Notes: a model not told the origin generated them from the sequence alone. DNA of 64,000 bases from Streptomyces sp. MMBL 11-1 (GCF_028622875.1 NZ_CP117709.1:2232001-2296000); one strand, 5' to 3'. Shown: positions 1 through 7,504, counted from the stretch's first letter. Numbers and translations are program-made.

Positions 1-714
1 CAGGACGGTGCCCAGACCGGGCGACCAGTTCACCGGGGCGTCGGAGGCGTACGCCAGGCGGTACTCGCTCAGCAGGTCGGCGCGCTCGGTGGCGCTCAAC
101 GCGCTCCACTCACGGCCGTCGGGGGTCGCCCGCGCGGCGCTCTCGAACTGCTCGACCAGCTCGGCGATCGGGCGGGCCCGGTCGGCCTCGGTGTCGTACC
201 AGGAGTTGAAGATCTGCAGGAAGATCCACTGCGTCCACTTGTAGTACTCGGACTCGATCGTCGCGAAGGAGCGGCGGTTGTCGTGGCCCAGCCCCAGCCG
301 GCGCAGCTGGAGCTTCATGTTCTCCATGTTGGCCTCGGTGGAGACCCGGGGGTGGGTGCCCGTCTGGACGGCGTACTGCTCGGCGGGCAGACCGAAGGCG
401 TCGAAGCCCAGGGTGTGCAGCACGTTGTGGCCGGTCATCCGCTGGTGGCGGGCGTAGACATCGGTGGCGATGTAGCCCAGCGGGTGTCCGACGTGCAGGC
501 CCGCACCCGAGGGGTACGGGAACATGTCCATGATGAACTTCTTCGGCTTGGCGGCCAGCTCCGGGTCGCCCGCCAGGTCACCGGTGGGGTTCGGCGCCTC
601 GTACGTCCCCTCGGCGTCCCAGAAGTCCTGCCAGCGTGCCTCGATGTCGGCGGCCATCGCCGCCGTGTAGCGGTGCGGCGCGGCCGTCTCGGCTGCGGAA
701 TTCGTCTCGCTCAT
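1..714 (-). CDS. leuS: Leucyl-tRNA synthetase, N-terminal part (runs off the window)
   Basis: This class I aminoacyl-tRNA synthetase charges tRNA-Leu in the cytoplasm. The first 238 codons are present and the gene continues past base 1. The class I ATP-binding signature HVGH is at residues 74-77, inside the expected segment after FPYPSG, and the flanking [13 protein letters not shown] and [15 protein letters not shown] segments are typical of bacterial LeuRS. The ATG at 714-712 was chosen because the SETNSAAET extension before [14 protein letters not shown] matches streptomycete LeuRS as I remember them. A GAGG lies just 5' of it. The gene is preceded by a leader peptide and terminator hairpin (715-862) that probably control it. 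Confidence 0.97.
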   Translation of the reverse strand, partial: MSETNSAAETAAPHRYTAAMAADIEARWQDFWDAEGTYEAPNPTGDLAGDPELAAKPKKFIMDMFPYPSGAGLHVGHPLGYIATDVYARHQRMTGHNVLHTLGFDAFGLPAEQYAVQTGTHPRVSTEANMENMKLQLRRLGLGHDNRRSFATIESEYYKWTQWIFLQIFNSWYDTEADRARPIAELVEQFESAARATPDGREWSALSATERADLLSEYRLAYASDAPVNWSPGLGTVL

Positions 715-754
715 GATCCTCAAAGCTCCATCGATCGTCATCTGCCGGGAAACG

Positions 755-833
755 AAAAATCCCCTCGCACAGGAGGGGACGCCGCGCTGACTCCGACCAG
801 GCGTTCTCACCGGTCGGGACTCTTCAGCGCGGC
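755..833 (-). promoter_or_regulatory. Attenuator: long stem plus terminator hairpin in the leuS leader
   Basis: Reading the minus strand, GCCGCGCTGA...TCCCGACC (833-812) pairs with GGTCGGAGTCAGCGCGGC (798-781), giving about 15 bp with an internal bulge. It is followed at once by TCCCCTCCTGTGCGAGGGGA (779-760) and five T residues (759-755), a textbook intrinsic terminator about 40 bases before the leuS ATG. The 5' arm of the first stem overlaps the end of the leader peptide and its stop codon, so ribosome position would decide whether that stem can form. I could not identify the antiterminator pairing by eye. Confidence 0.7.
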
Positions 834-862
834 TCGCTAAGCAGAAGGCGTACGGCACGCAT
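824..862 (-). CDS. Putative leucine leader peptide upstream of leuS (12 codons)
   Basis: A short frame, too small for routine ORF calling, encodes [12 protein letters not shown] and stops with TGA. It carries three consecutive leucine codons (CTT CTG CTT) four codons before the stop. It lies 110 bases upstream of leuS on the same strand. Its last codons form the 5' arm of a long stem that precedes a terminator hairpin. This is the layout of a ribosome-mediated attenuator: slow decoding of Leu codons would signal scarce charged tRNA-Leu. A TACCCT element ends 6 bases before the ATG, so the transcript may begin at the start codon (leaderless). The peptide and stem are seen in the sequence; the regulatory role is inferred. 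Confidence 0.7.
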   Translation of the reverse strand: MRAVRLLLSEPR

Positions 863-1061
863 GGCGTCAGGGTACCGCACGGGCCCGGAAGGGAGCGGGG
901 AGTAACCAGCGGGCGGGACACCGCGCACGCGAGCCGGAAACGCCACCGAACGTCTGCCGCTCTCCGTGGCCGACGCGTGACACCCCCGCCGACCGCCGAA
1001 GGTGCGGCCGAGTCGCTTCCGAGCGGCGAGAAGCTCTCCGGACAGAACCGAACAGAACAGA

Positions 1062-1094
1062 GAAGCGGGCCACCCGATCCGGGTGACCCGCTTC
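1062..1094 (-). terminator. Hairpin terminator downstream of the first tRNA-Ala
   Basis: GAAGCGGGCCACCCG and CGGGTGACCCGCTTC pair over 15 positions with one C-A mismatch and a 3-base loop. It sits 16 bases beyond the 3' end of the tRNA at 1111-1183. Confidence 0.75.
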
Positions 1095-1110
1095 TTCACT
1101 GTCGATCTTG

Positions 1111-1183
1111 TGGAGCTAAGGAGAATTGAACTCCTGACCTCCTGCATGCCATGCAGGCGCTCTACCAACTGAGCTATAGCCCC
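1111..1183 (-). tRNA. tRNA-Ala (anticodon GGC), copy 1
   Basis: A complete 73-base cloverleaf reads on the minus strand. The acceptor arms are GGGGCTA and TAGCTCC with discriminator A, the D-arm is GCTC...GAGC, the anticodon stem CCTGC/GCAGG encloses ATGGCAT (anticodon GGC), and the T-arm contains GTTCAATTC. CCA is not encoded. It is identical to the copy at 1873-1945. Confidence 0.96.
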
Positions 1184-1314
1184 TCGCTGTGTGCCGCCCG
1201 GTTTCCCTGGCGACATCGAGAACATTACACGGTCCCCCCGGTGCTTCACCAAATCATTGCCGGTCCGCACCGATACGCCCGAATCATCCCGAACGGTGGA
1301 TCACCCGCCGCAGG

Positions 1315-1548
1315 TCAGGCGGTCGCGAAGGAGTAGAAGCGCTTGAGGGTGCAGTGCTCCTCCAGGAGCCTCCCGTAGATCGGCTCCCCCTCCAGCTCCC
1401 GGTAGGTCTCGATGGGGTCGCCTTTTATGATCAGCGCCCGCGCGCATTCCTCGCACCAGTACTGGTACTCCGCATTGAGCGGGTCCATGTCCCTGACGAT
1501 GGGCGTACCGCTGCCGCACCAGTCGCACTTACGCCTGTGTGCACCCAT
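1315..1548 (-). CDS. Small zinc-ribbon protein (77 aa), unknown function
   Basis: A 77-residue protein with two CxxC knuckles, CDWC near residue 8 and CEEC near residue 32, which could hold one Zn ion. The rest is acidic and helical. The ATG lies 3 bases after the stop of the 62-aa gene at 1552-1740, with a GGAG inside that gene's last codons, so the two are probably cotranscribed and translationally coupled. Both sit between two identical tRNA-Ala genes. I do not recognise a named family. It could be a nucleic-acid-binding or adaptor protein, but nothing in the sequence decides this. Confidence 0.75.
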   Translation of the reverse strand: MGAHRRKCDWCGSGTPIVRDMDPLNAEYQYWCEECARALIIKGDPIETYRELEGEPIYGRLLEEHCTLKRFYSFATA

Positions 1549-1551
1549 CAG

Positions 1552-1740
1552 TCAGCTCCAGCTGTGGCCGCAGGCCGTGCACACGTAGGAGACCCCTCCG
1601 TTGTCACCCAGAACCTGGGCCACATGGGACGAACCGCAGGACGGACAGCCGAGACGGGATCGATCTTCGAACGGTACGGGGTCGGGGGACGGGGCGGTGA
1701 CGAGGGGCTGGTCGGGGATGTGTTCGCGACTCGCAGACAT
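1552..1740 (-). CDS. Small zinc-ribbon protein (62 aa), unknown function
   Basis: This 62-residue protein is named for its C-terminal CPSC...CTAC pair (residues about 32-57), followed by GHSW, a typical ribbon ending like those in TFIIS or FmdB-type small proteins. The start was placed at the ATG (1740) because GGGAGGGAG lies 5-12 bases upstream. Longer frames lack a ribosome site and run into the tRNA. It is the first gene of a two-gene unit with 1315-1548. No function can be assigned. Confidence 0.7.
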   Translation of the reverse strand: MSASREHIPDQPLVTAPSPDPVPFEDRSRLGCPSCGSSHVAQVLGDNGGVSYVCTACGHSWS

Positions 1741-1837
1741 CGCGCTCCCTCCCGATCGGTACGGCGCCCCCTCCGGCGCTCCGATTCTGCCATGGCCCCG
1801 CAAGGGGGTCAGCCCGCTCGGTGCCCTCCATACAGAA

Positions 1838-1865
1838 GATCCCGCCCCCTGGTGGGGACGGGATC
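1838..1865 (-). terminator. Hairpin terminator downstream of the second tRNA-Ala
   Basis: GATCCCG/CGGGATC plus CCCC/GGGG with one internal mismatch and a TGGT loop, 7 bases after the 3' end of the tRNA at 1873-1945. Confidence 0.75.
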
Positions 1866-1872
1866 CTGATTG

Positions 1873-1945
1873 TGGAGCTAAGGAGAATTGAACTCCTGAC
1901 CTCCTGCATGCCATGCAGGCGCTCTACCAACTGAGCTATAGCCCC
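1873..1945 (-). tRNA. tRNA-Ala (anticodon GGC), copy 2
   Basis: All 73 bases match copy 1 at 1111-1183: the same acceptor, D, anticodon (GGC) and T arms, and no encoded CCA. The flanks differ outside the mature tRNA. The pair reads codon GCC, the dominant alanine codon in this GC-rich genome. Confidence 0.96.
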
Positions 1946-2079
1946 GCTGTTCGCTGCTGTTTCCCTGCGTTTCCGCGCTGCGAACAAGAAGAACTTTAGC
2001 GTGCGACCGGCCAGAAAGTGAAATCCGGCCCCGGCCTCCCGAGGACTGCCCGCGCACGACCTCTCAACTGCCTCCCGGC

Positions 2080-2122
2080 GGCGTCCAGTCGTCGTCGCCG
2101 CGGCGTCTAGTCGTCGTCTCCG
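2080..2122. repeat. Tandem 21-22 bp direct repeat at the phosphatase stop codon
   Basis: Two near-identical copies (2080-2100 and 2102-2122, two substitutions) of a GGCGTCYAGTCGTCGTC-type unit. One copy contains the TAG stop of the histidine phosphatase gene and its last Asp codons. The other lies just beyond the stop, where the equivalent codon is TGG. Confidence 0.7.
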
Positions 2123-2760
2123 AGGACCGGCTCAGGGAGCGTGCCGGCGTTGTGTTCCAGCAGACGCCAGCCGCGTGCACCCTCGCCGAGGACGGACCAG
2201 CAGCAGTTGGACAGCCCGCCGAGCCCTTCCCAGTGGTGCGCCTCCAGGCCCAGCAGCCGGCCGATCGTCGTCCTGATCGTGCCGCCGTGGCTGACCACGA
2301 CGAGCGTGCCGTTCTCCGGAAGCTTCTCGGCGTGCTCGAGCACGACCGGGGCCGCCCGGTCGGCGACCTCGGTCTCCAGCTCGCCGCCGCCCCGGCGCAC
2401 GGGCTCTCCGCGCTTCCATGCCGCGTACTGATCGCCGAAGCGCTCGATGATCTCCTGGTGGGTCAGCCCCTGCCAGGCACCGGCGTACGTCTCACGGAGT
2501 GCGGCGTCGTGGGCGACGGTGAGGCGGCTGACGGCGGAGAGCTCGGCGGCCGTGGCCGCCGCCCGTCGCAGGTCGGAGGCCACGATGGCGTCCGGCTTCA
2601 GCGAGGCGAGCAGCCGGGCGGCGCGGCGGGCCTGCCCGACGCCGGCCTCGGTGAGCTCGATGTCCGTGGAGCCCTGGAAACGGCGCTCCAGGTTCCACGC
2701 CGTCTGGCCGTGCCGCCAGAGGACGATCCTGCGGCCCGTGCCGCTGCTGCTGCCGTTCAG
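2107..2760 (-). CDS. Histidine phosphatase family protein, probable CTG start
   Basis: A 217-aa branched phosphoglycerate-mutase-like phosphatase. The phosphohistidine motif LWRHGQTAWN is near residue 17, SDLRRAAAT follows, and the second catalytic His is in VSHGGT. The substrate cannot be told from sequence. The start is unusual: the only in-frame start-type codon between an upstream TGA and the catalytic RHG motif is CTG at 2760-2758, preceded by GGAAGGTG at good spacing. That CTG overlaps the rsfS stop as CTGA, like the usual ATGA coupling. A GTG start at 2583 would delete the active site. Its C-terminal Asp run and stop lie in a tandem repeat. Confidence 0.88.
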   Translation of the reverse strand: MNGSSSGTGRRIVLWRHGQTAWNLERRFQGSTDIELTEAGVGQARRAARLLASLKPDAIVASDLRRAAATAAELSAVSRLTVAHDAALRETYAGAWQGLTHQEIIERFGDQYAAWKRGEPVRRGGGELETEVADRAAPVVLEHAEKLPENGTLVVVSHGGTIRTTIGRLLGLEAHHWEGLGGLSNCCWSVLGEGARGWRLLEHNAGTLPEPVLGDDD

Positions 2761-3188
2761 CTCTGGTCACCTTCCGTGCCGCCGTTGAGCTGTGCGTGCT
2801 CCTCGGCCTTGCCGCGGGTCTTGATCGCGTCCTCGGGGAGGGCGATCTCCGGGCAGTCCTTCCACAGGCGCTCCAGCGCGTAGAAGACACGCTCCTCGCT
2901 GTGCTGGACGTGGATGACGATGTCGACGTAGTCGAGGAGGATCCAGCGGGCGTCGCGGTCGCCCTCACGGCGCACCGGCTTGACGCCGAGCTCCTTCTGG
3001 AGCCGCTCCTCGATCTCGTCGACGATCGACTTGACCTGGCGGTCGTTGGGGGCCGAGGCCAGCAGGAAGGCGTCGGTGATCGACAGCACATCGCTGACGT
3101 CGTAGGCGATGATGTCGTGCGCGAGCCGGTCGGCGGCCGCCTGAGCGGCGGCGTTGATGAGCTCGATGGAGCGGTCCGTGGCGGTCAC
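2757..3188 (-). CDS. rsfS: Ribosome silencing factor RsfS
   Basis: A 143-aa RsfS/Iojap-family protein. In this family the protein binds ribosomal protein L14 on the 50S subunit and blocks subunit joining, lowering translation in starved cells. The core IAYDVSDVLSITDAFLLASAPNDRQVKSI region and LLDYVDIVIHVQHSEERVFYALE are hallmark segments. The GTG at 3188 (VTATDRSIEL) was preferred to an ATG ten codons upstream because streptomycete homologues, as I remember them, begin MTATDRS. It is coupled to the downstream phosphatase by a CTGA overlap. Confidence 0.93.
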   Translation of the reverse strand: MTATDRSIELINAAAQAAADRLAHDIIAYDVSDVLSITDAFLLASAPNDRQVKSIVDEIEERLQKELGVKPVRREGDRDARWILLDYVDIVIHVQHSEERVFYALERLWKDCPEIALPEDAIKTRGKAEEHAQLNGGTEGDQS

Positions 3189-3391
3189 ATGCAGGCTTTC
3201 GTCGGCGGTCGGATGCAACCTCTAGGGTCTCACGGACCGCCGACAGAGCCGTACTGCGTTTCACGGGCGGGCTTCGGACACGGAAGCCGGCCGGACCCCA
3301 ACGGCGGATACCGCCGGGTTTTCACGAAGGTCACCAGCCGCGTCGGGGCCGGCGGCCGACGCCGGAGCGTCGGTCACCGACCCCGCGCGGG

Positions 3392-5170
3392 CTACGGAAC
3401 CTCGTAGTCCTGACCGAGGACCGCGGACACGTCGGCGTTGGCGGCCGGCTCGCCCTTCTTCACGTCACCCGCGGAGAGGCCCAGGGTCTTGGCCACCTCG
3501 GCGGCCTTCTCCTTGTCCTCGGCGGACCGGTAGAGCACGACGGACGACGACTCGGCCTCTGCCTTGCCGCTGTCCACGAAGGCGTAACCGCCGTTGACCA
3601 GCTGGACCCGGGCGGCTTCGGCGGCCTTCTGGTTCCCGGTGGCGTTGCGGACGGCGACCCGGAGCGGAGCGCCCGCCTCCGGGGCCTTCACCGTGCCGCC
3701 GAGGACGTCCTTGACGACATCGCGGGTGTCCGCCTCGGTGAGCGTGCCGTCCTCCTGGACCGGCAGCAGGACCGTCTTGTAGTCGCCGACCTTGGCACGC
3801 GAGGCCAGCTTGGCGAGCGAGGCCCCGAGGTCCTTCTCGGGCAGTGACGGGTCCAGCACCTGGAGGAGCGTCTCGATGGTGACGGTCGCGGCCTTGGGGT
3901 CCTCGGAGATCTTGCGCAGCGTGGCCCGCATGACCTCGCCGAACCGCGTCAGCTGCTTGGCCTCGGGCTCCCCCGGCGCACGGTACGTGGCGTACGCGAC
4001 GGCCATCGAGCCGCTGAGCGTCTGGCCCTCGCCCTTGTTCACCAGGGGCGACTCGCCCTTCTTCGCGCCGGGCACATCGGTGTCGGTGTCGACCTCGATG
4101 TTGCCGACCAGCTCGACGAGGTTCTCCAGGTACGGGGTGTCCAGCCGCCAGGTGCCGGTGATCCGTGTGCCGAGGAGGGTGTCGATCGACTCCCGGGTGC
4201 CGGTCCTGCCGTCGTCCTCGACGGACTTGCCGAGTGTGGTGGTGGTTCCGTCGTCGGAGGCGACGGCGAGGGAGTTGGGCAGCAGGACGGTGGTGCCCTG
4301 CTTGGTGGTGGCGTTGTCGACGAGCAGCGCCGTCGAGGTGTCGCCCTTCTTCGTGTCGTGCAGGTGCACCACCATCATGTCGCGCTGCTGGGCGCCGGCG
4401 GCCACGGTCTTCTTCTCGTCCGATCCGGACAGGCCCGGGATCATGTCGGCGGACCAGAGATAACCGGCCCCGCCGACGACGACGAGAACGGCGACGACTA
4501 TCAGGGCGACCATGCGGTTGCGGCCCTTGCGCCGGGCCTCCTCGCGCCGCTCACTGCGGCTCTCGGTGAACTTCAGCCAGTCGATGACGTCTTCGGAGTC
4601 CTCGTCGGGCTCCTCGATGAACGAGAACTGCTCGGTGCGGTAGTCGGGGGCGGGCTTGCGCTGCCCCGGAAGCGCGGGCTCCGCCTCCGCCGCGTCCGGT
4701 GACTGCTGCGGCTGCTGCGGCTGCTGTGCGGGAGCCTGCGGGGCCTGTTCCGGTGCGGGGGCCACGCCCTGCTGCGGCACGCTCCAGTGCTGGTCGGTGT
4801 CGACGGCGGCGGGCTGCTGCCCGGTGGCGTAGCCGTAGTCGGTGTAGGAGTCGTAGCCGTACCCCTGGTCGGCGCCCTGGCCCTGTTGCGTCCGGGGCTG
4901 CGCGGGCGCCTGCCCCGGGTGTTGCCCGGCGTAGGGGTCGTAACCGCGGGGCTGCTGCTGGGGGGTGCCGTACGCGTCGTAGCCGTAGCTGGTGTCCTGG
5001 GTCTGGTGCTGCCCCTGACCCGGCTGGGCGGCGTAGGGGTCGTAACCCTGGCCCTGCTGGTCGTACTGCTGCTGCCCCTGCTGCTGGTAGACCGGCTGCC
5101 CGTACGCGTCGTAGCCGACGATCCGCGGCTCCTGGTAGTACGGGTCGTACGGGTTCTGTCGGTCGTTCAC
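3392..5170 (-). CDS. LCP-like envelope protein with LytR C-terminal domain
   Basis: A 592-aa membrane protein. Residues 1-170 are low-complexity Gln/Tyr/Pro/Gly repeats (YDPYA, YGYDAYG), then an acidic stretch, a single transmembrane helix (about 220-238), an extracytoplasmic region resembling LytR-CpsA-Psr glycopolymer transferases (about 262-420), and a LytR_C domain (about 505-592). LCP enzymes attach wall teichoic acids or similar polymers to peptidoglycan. From memory, the S. coelicolor LCP protein PdtA (SCO2578) occupies this position beside nadD and rsfS. The strand that usually carries IPRDS reads LPNS here, and the later Arg cluster is also changed, so catalysis is doubtful. Start GTG at 5170, 19 bases after nadD, with GAGGGG upstream. 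Confidence 0.82.
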   Translation of the reverse strand: MNDRQNPYDPYYQEPRIVGYDAYGQPVYQQQGQQQYDQQGQGYDPYAAQPGQGQHQTQDTSYGYDAYGTPQQQPRGYDPYAGQHPGQAPAQPRTQQGQGADQGYGYDSYTDYGYATGQQPAAVDTDQHWSVPQQGVAPAPEQAPQAPAQQPQQPQQSPDAAEAEPALPGQRKPAPDYRTEQFSFIEEPDEDSEDVIDWLKFTESRSERREEARRKGRNRMVALIVVAVLVVVGGAGYLWSADMIPGLSGSDEKKTVAAGAQQRDMMVVHLHDTKKGDTSTALLVDNATTKQGTTVLLPNSLAVASDDGTTTTLGKSVEDDGRTGTRESIDTLLGTRITGTWRLDTPYLENLVELVGNIEVDTDTDVPGAKKGESPLVNKGEGQTLSGSMAVAYATYRAPGEPEAKQLTRFGEVMRATLRKISEDPKAATVTIETLLQVLDPSLPEKDLGASLAKLASRAKVGDYKTVLLPVQEDGTLTEADTRDVVKDVLGGTVKAPEAGAPLRVAVRNATGNQKAAEAARVQLVNGGYAFVDSGKAEAESSSVVLYRSAEDKEKAAEVAKTLGLSAGDVKKGEPAANADVSAVLGQDYEVP

Positions 5171-5189
5171 CGGTGCCCCTCTCCGTGGC

Positions 5190-5807
5190 TCATTCGCCGC
5201 GGTACAGCTGGCGCTTGTCGATGTAGCGGACCACGCCGTCCGGCACCAGGTACCAGACCGGCTCCCCCTGCGCGACCCTCTCACGGCAGTCCGTGGACGA
5301 GATCGCCAGCGCGGGCACCTCCACGAGGGAGACGCCGCCCTCGGGCAGCCCGTCGTCCGTGAGCACGTGACCCGGGCGGGTCACACCGATGAAGTGGGAG
5401 AGCGAGAACAGCTCCTCCGCGTCGCGCCAGGTGAGGATCTGGGACAACGCGTCGGCGCCGGTGATGAAGAAGAGGTCCGCGTCGCCGTGGACCTCGCGCA
5501 GATCCCGCAGCGTATCGATGGTGTACGTCGGTCCGCCACGGTCGATGTCACTGCGGCTGACGGAGAACTGCGGGTTGGACGCGGTGGCGATGACCGTCAT
5601 CAGATAGCGGTCCTCGGCCGGGGAGACCTTCTTGTGGCTTTTCTGCCACGGCTGCCCGGTCGGGACGAAGACGACCTCGTCGAGACGGAACTGGGCGGCC
5701 ACTTCACTGGCCGCCACCAGGTGTCCATGGTGGATCGGGTCGAATGTCCCGCCCATCACGCCGATGCGGCGTTTGCCGGGGCCGGTAGGCACTTCCTGCT
5801 CTCCCAT
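5190..5807 (-). CDS. nadD: Nicotinate-nucleotide adenylyltransferase NadD
   Basis: A 205-aa nucleotidyltransferase that adenylates nicotinate mononucleotide to deamido-NAD in NAD synthesis. The [12 protein letters not shown] segment (residues 19-30) holds the HxGH adenylyltransferase motif (H26-H29). ITGADAL, WRDAEEL and the C-terminal ISSTDCR (the ISSTxxR motif) are also present. Start ATG at 5807, in agreement with the [10 protein letters not shown] spacing of related proteins. The order nadD, LCP gene, rsfS on one strand suggests a single transcription unit. Confidence 0.95.
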   Translation of the reverse strand: MGEQEVPTGPGKRRIGVMGGTFDPIHHGHLVAASEVAAQFRLDEVVFVPTGQPWQKSHKKVSPAEDRYLMTVIATASNPQFSVSRSDIDRGGPTYTIDTLRDLREVHGDADLFFITGADALSQILTWRDAEELFSLSHFIGVTRPGHVLTDDGLPEGGVSLVEVPALAISSTDCRERVAQGEPVWYLVPDGVVRYIDKRQLYRGE

Positions 5808-5845
5808 GCGTGCAGAGCCTACTGGCACAGCTGTACGCCCCTGAC

Positions 5846-6007
5846 TCAGCGGTCGCGGTTGAAGCGGGTGGTGACCCACAGCAGGAACATCAGCGCGAGG
5901 AACGCCCCGGCACCGATCAAGTAGGGGTTGAGGCTTTCGTGGTTGCCGCCCTCGCCGCCCTCGGAGGCGAGAGTGACCAGCTGGTGCGCGGTGCTCGTGA
6001 GGCTCAT
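5846..6007 (-). CDS. Tiny single-pass membrane protein (53 aa)
   Basis: This 53-residue protein has a polar N-terminus rich in Ser, Thr, Glu and Gly (residues 1-30) and one transmembrane helix, [19 protein letters not shown] (about 29-48), ending RFNRDR, consistent with N-out, C-in topology. It is too short for routine ORF calling. It lies 38 bases upstream of nadD on the same strand and 84 bases downstream of a second tiny membrane gene. The function is unknown; I recall similar short ORFs at this position in other streptomycetes. Confidence 0.75.
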   Translation of the reverse strand: MSLTSTAHQLVTLASEGGEGGNHESLNPYLIGAGAFLALMFLLWVTTRFNRDR

Positions 6008-6091
6008 CTTCGGCAGGACCTATCGATCGTGAATCGGAAGGAAGACGTCGGTCCCATCGTATGCGGGCCACCCGGGCACGCTCACGGCGAC

Positions 6092-6244
6092 TCAGTCGTT
6101 GTTGTCGTCGTTGCGGTATCCACGCAGCAGGAACCACGCGAGCAGCACCGCTCCGAGGATCGAGACGAGCAGCACGATCCGCAGGGTGTCACCCGGTCCC
6201 TGCTCCTCGGACGCGGCGGCGAGCAGTACGGCGGTGTGCGGCAT
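6092..6244 (-). CDS. Tiny single-pass membrane protein (50 aa)
   Basis: This 50-residue protein has a short N-terminal hydrophobic stretch, a polar EEQGPGD turn, and a transmembrane helix [20 protein letters not shown] (about 21-40), ending [10 protein letters not shown]. Its layout resembles the neighbour at 5846-6007: a polar, acidic N-terminal half, one helix and a basic then polar tail. Start ATG at 6244. It shares a 111-base divergent promoter region with the M48 peptidase gene at 6356. No function can be assigned. Confidence 0.72.
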   Translation of the reverse strand: MPHTAVLLAAASEEQGPGDTLRIVLLVSILGAVLLAWFLLRGYRNDDNND

Positions 6245-6262
6245 TTCGGGCGCTCCTCAAAG

Positions 6263-6271
6263 TTATCCACA
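6263..6271 (+). promoter_or_regulatory. Perfect TTATCCACA (DnaA-box-type) 9-mer
   Basis: A single exact match to the classical DnaA box lies in the divergent promoter region between the 50-aa membrane gene and the M48 peptidase. No cluster of boxes is nearby, so this is not an origin. It may be a regulatory box or chance. Confidence 0.35.
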
Positions 6272-6355
6272 GCCCCCCGCACACCGTAGCGCCAGCGCAT
6301 ACGCTGGCTTTTGTCCGGGGGACGAGCAACGTCTCGTACGAACAGGGGGCCATCC

Positions 6356-7504
6356 ATGACCGAAAGCAGTCACGAGAACGTGCCGAGCAGGCAGCGCCGG
6401 CGATTCCCCGGGATCTCCTCCCGGGCCTACGAGCACCCCGCCGACCGCTCGGCCCTGGTGGCCCTGCGCAAGCTGACCGGGTTCGACACCGTGTTCAAGG
6501 CGCTCAGCGGGCTGCTCCCGGAGCGCAGCCTGCGGCTGCTCTTCCTCTCCGACTCCGTCCGGGTGAGCGACGCGCAGTTCACCCACCTCAACGACATGCT
6601 GCGGGACGCGTGTTACATCCTGGACCTGGAGAAGGTCCCGCCGATGTACGTGAAGCAGGACCCGCAGCCCAACGCCATGTGCATCGGGCTGGACGAGCCG
6701 ATCATCGTGGTCACCACCGGTCTGGTCGAGCTGCTCGACGAGGAGGAGATGCGGGCGGTGGTGGGCCACGAGGTGGGCCACGCGCTCTCCGGTCACTCGG
6801 TGTACCGGACGATACTGCTCTTCCTGACCAACCTCGCCGTGAAGGTCGCCTGGATCCCGCTGGGCAATGTGGCGATCATGGCGATAGTGACGGCGCTGCG
6901 CGAGTGGTTCCGCAAGTCGGAGCTGTCCGCGGACCGGGCCGGACTGCTGGTCGGCCAGGACATCACGGCCTCGATGCGGGGTCTGATGAAGATCGCGGGC
7001 GGCAACCACCTCCACGAGATGAACGTGGACGCCTTCCTCGCCCAGGCCGACGAGTACGAGAAGGGCGGCGACCTCCGGGACTCCGTCCTGAAGATCCTCA
7101 ACGTGCTGCCCCGCACGCACCCGTTCACCACCGTGCGGGCCGCCGAGCTGAAGAAGTGGTCGGAGACCCGCGACTTCCAGCGGATCATGGACGGCCACTA
7201 CCCGCGGCGCGACGCGGACAAGGACACCTCGGTGACCGACTCCTTCCGGGAGTCCGCCTCGCACTACGCGGACACGGTCCGCACCAGCAAGGACCCGCTG
7301 ATGAAGCTCGTCGGCGACATCGCCGGCGGCGCGGGAGACCTGGGCGGCAAGCTGCGCGACCGGTTCACCGGGACCGGGGGCGCGAAGGGCGGGGCGCAGT
7401 CCCCGTCCGACGGTTCCGCTACGGACGGGGACGGGACGTCCGGTCGGCCGCAGGACCCTGAGGAGGGGAGCCCGGGGACGTCGTCGGGGCCGTCGGGGAG
7501 CTGA
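6356..7504 (+). CDS. M48-family zinc metallopeptidase
   Basis: A 382-aa membrane-associated zinc peptidase. The HEVGH catalytic motif is at residues 138-142 and the third-ligand region SELSADRAGLL follows about 55 residues later. A hydrophobic stretch, TILLFLTNLAVKVAWIPLGNVAIMAIV, lies between them. The Gly/Asp/Ser-rich tail is low complexity. M48 enzymes such as HtpX cleave misfolded membrane proteins; the substrate here is unknown. Start ATG at 6356 with AGGGGG upstream. It is one of very few plus-strand genes in the backbone. Its 3' end overlaps the convergent gene at 7419-8567 by 86 bases. Confidence 0.9.
   Translation: MTESSHENVPSRQRRRFPGISSRAYEHPADRSALVALRKLTGFDTVFKALSGLLPERSLRLLFLSDSVRVSDAQFTHLNDMLRDACYILDLEKVPPMYVKQDPQPNAMCIGLDEPIIVVTTGLVELLDEEEMRAVVGHEVGHALSGHSVYRTILLFLTNLAVKVAWIPLGNVAIMAIVTALREWFRKSELSADRAGLLVGQDITASMRGLMKIAGGNHLHEMNVDAFLAQADEYEKGGDLRDSVLKILNVLPRTHPFTTVRAAELKKWSETRDFQRIMDGHYPRRDADKDTSVTDSFRESASHYADTVRTSKDPLMKLVGDIAGGAGDLGGKLRDRFTGTGGAKGGAQSPSDGSATDGDGTSGRPQDPEEGSPGTSSGPSGS

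Noticed and set aside
6263..6271. Replication origin
   Set aside because: Only one TTATCCACA is present, with no box cluster, no AT-rich unwinding region and no dnaA or dnaN nearby.
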